In this document: positions 60,222 to 64,000 of the stretch, one piece after another
How the letters are laid out: the number at the start of each line of letters is the position of its first letter
Numbering within the stretch: position 1 is the stretch's first letter
Assembly (NCBI RefSeq): GCF_004216555.1
Contig: NZ_SGWQ01000005.1
Coordinates: 310,001-374,000 of the forward strand
DNA from: Herbihabitans rhizosphaerae
Lineage (GTDB): Bacteria > Actinomycetota > Actinomycetes > Mycobacteriales > Pseudonocardiaceae
DNA: 64,000 nucleotides
Direction: 5' to 3'
Notes under the pieces: model-generated
What the model was told of the DNA's origin: nothing
Database searches by the model: none
Seen by the model: the letters and a program-made list of their open reading frames with translations, nothing else
Translations under genes and position numbers: made by a program

Positions 60222-60674
60222 GTGGAACCCGACGTGCGGCGCGGTGCGCAGGAATGGTTCAAGCTGATGGTGGATACCGGGCTGGCCCCTGCGTTTCGCG
60301 CGTTCGGATTCACCGGGGCCGGGCGGACGTTCAGGATTCCGGTGCACGGCTACTGGGCGCAGGTGACACTGCAACAGTCGACGCCGACGAGCGAGTCGGG
60401 CGTGCGGTTCACGCTGTGGCTCACGGTGCACGGGCGCAGCGAGTGGAGTGATCAACTGCGGGTGCGGCCGTATAGCCCGGGACTCACCGGCCGGCCGCTC
60501 TGGGAAGCGCCGATCGGCAAGCTGGTCGAGGTGGGTGGGTACCCGCTCGGCGAGCTGTGGTGGACCCTGGAGACGGGTCAACCGTTCGAGGAGATGGCCC
60601 TGGAGATCATCGGTGTGCTGCGGCGGTTCGGCCTGCCGGCGCTCTGCGACGAACTCGAGAGTCGGCTCCGCTGA
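60222..60674 (+). CDS. DUF4304-like protein
   Basis: About 150 residues: RRGAQEWFKLMVDTGLAPAF, FTGAGRTFRIPVHGYWAQVT, and WTLETGQPFEEMALEIIGVL. The pattern of an N-terminal helix, GFxxxGRTFR and a later basic/aromatic strand fits DUF4304, a family of unknown function seen in isolated loci. GTG at 60222 with AAGGGG upstream is chosen; the longer frame to 60126 is low complexity. It is immediately upstream of the tRNA-Gly. Confidence 0.75.
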   Translation: MEPDVRRGAQEWFKLMVDTGLAPAFRAFGFTGAGRTFRIPVHGYWAQVTLQQSTPTSESGVRFTLWLTVHGRSEWSDQLRVRPYSPGLTGRPLWEAPIGKLVEVGGYPLGELWWTLETGQPFEEMALEIIGVLRRFGLPALCDELESRLR

Positions 60675-60700
60675 CGGCCGTGTATCCTCGTCGAGGTTTC

Positions 60701-60771
60701 GCGGATGTAGTTCAATGGTAGAACATCAGCTTCCCAAGCTGAGAATGCGGGTTCGATTCCCGTCATCCGCT
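60701..60771 (+). tRNA. tRNA-Gly (anticodon CCC)
   Basis: A complete 71-nt cloverleaf: acceptor GCGGATG pairs CATCCGC, D arm GTTC-AATGGTA-GAAC, anticodon stem CAGC/GCTG with loop TTCCCAA (anticodon CCC), and T arm CGGGT-TCGATTC-CCGTC-type. No CCA is encoded. The integrase gene starts the element directly after it, so the tRNA 3' half is the probable attachment site. Confidence 0.95.
60730..60771. other. Probable att site of the integrated element
   Basis: pSAM2-like elements integrate at tRNA 3' ends, regenerating the gene from element DNA. Here int reads toward an intact tRNA-Gly only 96 bases away. The exact core cannot be set because the other junction is outside the window. Confidence 0.55.
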
Positions 60772-60779
60772 CGGACGCA

Positions 60780-60825
60780 AAGATCCCCAGGTCAGACCCG
60801 GAATCTCCGGTGACCTGGGGATCTT
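60780..60825. terminator. Hairpin terminator between tRNA-Gly and integrase
   Basis: AAGATCCCCAGGTCA (60780-60794) pairs perfectly with TGACCTGGGGATCTT (60811-60825), 15 bp, enclosing a smaller CCGG/CCGG stem. It can end transcripts of the tRNA and of int. Confidence 0.85.
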
Positions 60826-60866
60826 GCTCTCTAGATCATCTTCTCCCGCGTGCCATTCACATGCCA

Positions 60867-62066
60867 TTACCCATTCGGGACCAGCGCGCCGGCCGCGCCA
60901 TCGTCTGAATCATCGTCGGGCGTCTCCTCGTTCTTCTGATCGCAGTCCCGGTGCTTGTCAATCAACTCCGAGAGCCGATCCGCGATCCGCTCGTCAGCGT
61001 CACTGGTCGCCCGCTGGTAGATCAGCGCGGCCCGCATGTCGTCGTGCCCCATGCGCGCCATGAGGTCACGGGTCGATGTACCCGACTTCGACGCCCAGAT
61101 GTTGCCGGCGTGCCGGAGGTCGTGGAAATGCACTCCCTTGAGTCCGAGCTTGGCGACGACCTTTGTCCACTTGACCCGCTGATTGAAGTTCGGCCGGCGC
61201 AACGCGTTCTTGTCCCGCTGCCCGGTGAACAGCAACGCATCCCGCCCCGGCTTCACGAACTCGTCCAGGTGCCGCACGATCTCCGGCCGCACCGACGCCG
61301 GGATGATCAGCTCCCGCACGCCGGCCCGGGACTTCGGACTCCCGTCGATCAACCCGCGTCCCGGAACCTCCACGAACGCGCGATGCACCCGCACCCAGCT
61401 CGCGTCCTCGGCGATGTCGCACCGCCGCAGCGCGGTGACCTCTCCCCACCGCAGCGAGCCGAACGCGGCGAGCAGCACGACTACCCGGAAGCGAGCTGGC
61501 ATCCGGTCCGCGATGTCGAACACCTGCTTGACCGTCAACACGGGACGTTCCGCCGGGTTCTCCCGGTCGGCACCACGCACGCGGCACGGGTTCTTGAGGA
61601 TGATCTTGTCCTCGTCAACCGCCGTGTTGAGCACCGCCCGAACGAATCGGTACGCCTTGGCCGTGACCGACTCAGAAACGCCGGCCGCCAACCGGTCGGC
61701 GCGCCAGTGCCGAATGATCGCCGTGGACAGCTTGCCCAGCTCGACACCGCCGAGCCCTGGTCCAACGTGCTTGCGCAGCAGCCACCGATACAGCTCGACC
61801 GTGCGCGGACGCAGGCCCGGACGCTCGGTGATCCACCGCTCGGCGTAGTCGCGTAGGTGGACCTTGGCCCGCTCCGGGTCGATCCACTCGCCTTGCATGA
61901 TCTGCGTTTCGGTGAGCGACAACCACCGCTCCGCCGCCTTCTTGGTGTCGAAGGTCTGCGGTGCTGTGCGGATCACGCCATCCGGTCCGGGATAGCGCGC
62001 CTGCCACCGTTTTGACGGGAGCTGCCGCACGTTGCCGAAACTTCGGTGTCCCTTCTTGTTCGCCAT
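60867..62066 (-). CDS. int: Tyrosine site-specific integrase of an AICE
   Basis: A 399-residue tyrosine recombinase. N-terminal arm-binding and SAM-like core-binding domains (HLRDYAERWITERPGLRPRT) precede a catalytic domain with Arg in FGSLRWGEVTALR, HFHDLRHAGN (His-x-x-Arg-His), GHDDM (His) and the nucleophile Tyr in ALIYQRATSDAD. It integrates and, with Xis, excises the element at the tRNA-Gly. ATG at 62066; a GTG at 62072 overlapping the xis stop is equally possible. Confidence 0.93.
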   Translation of the reverse strand: MANKKGHRSFGNVRQLPSKRWQARYPGPDGVIRTAPQTFDTKKAAERWLSLTETQIMQGEWIDPERAKVHLRDYAERWITERPGLRPRTVELYRWLLRKHVGPGLGGVELGKLSTAIIRHWRADRLAAGVSESVTAKAYRFVRAVLNTAVDEDKIILKNPCRVRGADRENPAERPVLTVKQVFDIADRMPARFRVVVLLAAFGSLRWGEVTALRRCDIAEDASWVRVHRAFVEVPGRGLIDGSPKSRAGVRELIIPASVRPEIVRHLDEFVKPGRDALLFTGQRDKNALRRPNFNQRVKWTKVVAKLGLKGVHFHDLRHAGNIWASKSGTSTRDLMARMGHDDMRAALIYQRATSDADERIADRLSELIDKHRDCDQKNEETPDDDSDDGAAGALVPNG

Positions 62067-62068
62067 GA

Positions 62069-62284
62069 TCACGCCCCCCGAAGCTGCCGAGCGACCGACG
62101 CCACCGTGATCGCTTCGACCCGTCCCGCGTGCACGAACGCGTCGAGGTCCGCGACCGCGATACGGACATGAGCGCCAACCTTGTGGAACGCGATTCGCCG
62201 TTCCGCGATCAACCGCCGGACGAACCGGACTTTCGTGTTCAGGTACTCGGCCGCCTGGTGGACGTCGAGGTACTTGTGTGTCAT
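62069..62284 (-). CDS. xis: Excisionase (MerR/HTH_17-type)
   Basis: A 71-residue basic winged-helix protein: YLDVHQAAEYLNTKVRFVRR, then IAFHKVGAHVRIAVADLDAF. This is the standard AICE excisionase that directs Int to excision. GGGAGGACGAG precedes the ATG at 62284. The stop overlaps the GTG that may start int, so the two are coupled. Confidence 0.9.
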   Translation of the reverse strand: MTHKYLDVHQAAEYLNTKVRFVRRLIAERRIAFHKVGAHVRIAVADLDAFVHAGRVEAITVASVARQLRGA

Positions 62285-62298
62285 CTCGTCCTCCCTGG

Positions 62299-63924
62299 TC
62301 AGGCCGCGATTGGCGGAGTTGCCGAAGGATTGGGCGGATCGATGCCGGCGGCGAGTAGTGCCTTGTCGTACTCGGCGCGCCAGGTCACCCGTTCGGCTAT
62401 GGCGTGCATGAGCAGGTGCGCTCTCGGAGGCGCGTTTCGGTCGCCGGGTTGGATCTTGTTCCACACGAACCGCGATCGATCCGGTTCGGTCTTCTCGATA
62501 CCGACCGCTTTGAGCGCCTGGACGACAAACGCCTTCCGGTCGGCCCGGTGATCGGCGAGGGTCTTGCCGGACCATTTGCGTGACACGAGGACACGCCGGC
62601 CAGGCAGGCCGAGGGTGGTTCGCCGATGTGCACGGCCTTTGCAGTGCCCGGGTATGGTCTTGCCGTTGGCGCCCACCGGTTGGATGCCGTAGAGCAGCCA
62701 CACCGGGCAGCGCGGCGAGCACGGCGTGCGGGACAGCTCCTCGTGCAGCCGGTCATGATGCCGGCGTTGCCGGTCGGAGTCCGCCGTGACGATCTCGCCG
62801 GTCGACTTGGTGAGGTACTTCGTCAGGTACCCGATATGCCGGCCCGCCTCTTCCGTCCGGCCGAGGATGCCCTTGGAGTGCACCTGCACCCCGAACCGGG
62901 CCACGTGCGCCGGCTCCTGGACGTCTTCGACGGCGGATTCCCAGTCCTGCAACGGTTTCCGGGTGTCCGGGTCCACGAAGTTCTCGCCGTCCCAGATGGG
63001 CAACCGGTCGCCGTCGTAGATCAGTTCGTCGTGCGCCGGCCACCACACCTGGTGATAGGTCGCGGCGGTGACTTGCCGCAGCACCTCGTGTGAGATCGAG
63101 CCCCGGATCGCGGCGTGCAGATGCGGAGCGGCCCGCTTCTGCGGTTCCACGGTGGCGAAGTACTGCACGTCCCACCCGACACAGCGGCGAAGGTTCTGCC
63201 ACCACCGGTCGACCAGGGAGGCGAAGTGCACGGCATCCCGCGCTGCCCGCCAATAGTCGTAGGTGGCCGGGTTAGCAGGTGTCCCGTCGTCACGCACTCG
63301 CCCATACGAGTCAAGCGTGAGCGTGACGAACATCGACGGCCGGAACCGGCCCGCGTACTCCCGGCCGAGGGTGCGCTTCTCCACCTTCTTACGTGGAAGG
63401 TTCGGCGAGTCCTGCCGCCGACGAGTCGACCGCTTCACACCGCGCTTAGTCGGCCCATCCGGCGATGGGAGACGGCCACGCACGCCGAGCTGCCGCAACT
63501 CGGCATCGACGCCGCTGATCTCCTCGCGCAGCTCGTCGGCCTCAGCCTCTCCGTCCTCGACGGCTTGCTGATACGCCTGCACCAAGTCGGCACGGAAGGC
63601 CAACAGCTCCGTCTGATTTTGTGTCGGAGGCTCCGGCGTGAAGTCCGGTTCCTCCTCGGAGTGCCAGCCTTCCCGGCACTGGGTGATCCGCAGCGCCCGC
63701 GCTTTCGTGGCGCACGGTTTGCACACACTGTCCACAGTGGACCCACACGGAACTGCCACGTGTCGCAGCTCCCCGGTTTCCAGGTCGCCCACTTCCATCG
63801 TGAACGGCCGCACACACACGCCGTGCTGTTCGGCGGTCGCCGTGATCACGTCCAGTGCGAGCGGTTGCCGCATTCGTTCGGCCCGGGTGCCGGCGTTCTG
63901 GATGGTCTGGTCGTGTGTCGTCAC
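62299..63924 (-). CDS. repSA: Rolling-circle replication initiator (RepSA-like)
   Basis: A 541-residue Rep of pSAM2-type elements. The HUH motif is PHLHAAIRG, the nucleophile Tyr is probably in IGYLTKYLTKS, and an N-terminal Cys region SVCKPCATKARALR may bind zinc. Conserved FVTLTLDSYGRV starts the endonuclease domain. It nicks the origin for extrachromosomal replication before transfer. GTG at 63924 overlaps the stop of the upstream gene. It lies 14 bases before xis, giving the order rep-xis-int. It contains one TCCACTGTGGA site. Confidence 0.92.
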   Translation of the reverse strand: MTTHDQTIQNAGTRAERMRQPLALDVITATAEQHGVCVRPFTMEVGDLETGELRHVAVPCGSTVDSVCKPCATKARALRITQCREGWHSEEEPDFTPEPPTQNQTELLAFRADLVQAYQQAVEDGEAEADELREEISGVDAELRQLGVRGRLPSPDGPTKRGVKRSTRRRQDSPNLPRKKVEKRTLGREYAGRFRPSMFVTLTLDSYGRVRDDGTPANPATYDYWRAARDAVHFASLVDRWWQNLRRCVGWDVQYFATVEPQKRAAPHLHAAIRGSISHEVLRQVTAATYHQVWWPAHDELIYDGDRLPIWDGENFVDPDTRKPLQDWESAVEDVQEPAHVARFGVQVHSKGILGRTEEAGRHIGYLTKYLTKSTGEIVTADSDRQRRHHDRLHEELSRTPCSPRCPVWLLYGIQPVGANGKTIPGHCKGRAHRRTTLGLPGRRVLVSRKWSGKTLADHRADRKAFVVQALKAVGIEKTEPDRSRFVWNKIQPGDRNAPPRAHLLMHAIAERVTWRAEYDKALLAAGIDPPNPSATPPIAA

Positions 63925-64000
63925 TGGACACCTCCAACGGTTCCGGTGTCCTGCGGTGACAGGTCCGCAACCTTGGCGGCAAGCTCGTCGGCCTCACACC
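63921..64000 (-). CDS. 3' end of an AICE gene, cut by the window edge
   Basis: The last 25 codons (CEADELAAKVADLSPQDTG, then TVGGVQ and stop) are seen. The stop overlaps the rep start (GTGA). In pSAM2-like elements this place holds small regulatory or spread (Spd) genes; identity cannot be set from this fragment. Confidence 0.65.
   Translation of the reverse strand, partial: CEADELAAKVADLSPQDTGTVGGVQ

Noticed and set aside
60867-62066. Prophage integrase
   Set aside because: The neighbouring xis and HUH-type Rep are those of pSAM2-like conjugative elements; no phage structural gene is seen.

Overview
The window is high-GC actinobacterial chromosome. Gene content (a mycobacterial-type fadE5/fadA2/fabG4/htdX set, a DUF3558 lipoprotein, an ECF41 sigma factor, a graspetide cluster, a pSAM2-like integrative element) and the recurrent palindrome TCCACWGTGGA suggest Pseudonocardiaceae, most likely something near Amycolatopsis; this is inference, since no rRNA is present. 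Genes are tightly packed, with many convergent ends that touch or overlap, and GTG starts are common.

Layout. 1-1824: an AhpD-like gene and a divergent ECF41 sigma factor sharing two mirror-image promoters. 1844-8187: a minus-strand operon (two DHFR-like reductases, a BBE flavoprotein, a LigD-type polymerase) and a large LuxR/ATPase regulator. 8233-18394: lipid metabolism (FadA2-like thiolase, FabG4-like reductase, HtdX-like dehydratase, two SCP2-like proteins with TetR genes on both sides) plus an MDR reductase, an HxlR regulator, an LLM flavin enzyme and an AlkZ-like winged-helix protein. 18517-25178: secreted hydrolases, serine hydrolases, a pentapeptide-like membrane protein, cupin, TetR/SDR pair, MarR, and a secreted protein with a duplicated domain. 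25225-28890: a branched-chain 2-oxoacid dehydrogenase operon (E1alpha, E1beta, E2). 29393-35550: an M20 peptidase, serine hydrolase, a repeat-rich locus with an uncharacterised divergent gene pair and a decayed copy of it, and a secreted lipase-like protein. 35702-40387: an unusual two-part histidine kinase, its response regulator and a repeat-bearing secreted protein. 40604-43309: a polar amino-acid ABC transporter. 45603-49237: a graspetide RiPP operon (precursor, ATP-grasp ligase, PIMT-like methyltransferase and two accessory genes), followed by a lower-GC XRE regulator and peptidase E pair. 51533-60674: HxlR/dehalogenase-like pair, lipoprotein, SRPBCC, GroES-like, VanW, GlsB, FadE5 and an atypical response regulator. 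60701-64000: tRNA-Gly(CCC) followed by the int-xis-rep end of an integrated actinomycete element (AICE) that runs off the right edge.

How the parts connect. The fadA2/fabG4-htdX, TetR/SCP2 and fadE5 promoters share a YTAC-N6-GTAR palindrome, so one TetR (15654-16325) may coordinate a dispersed lipid regulon. The ECF41 sigma factor probably reads its own and the AhpD-like promoter. The two HxlR regulators share a CTTGA-N5-TCAAG operator. The most unusual locus is 32071-33516, where about 114-nt structured repeats abut the stop codon of an RNase-H-like gene and a degraded second cassette lies next to it. The graspetide cluster is the clearest natural-product system.
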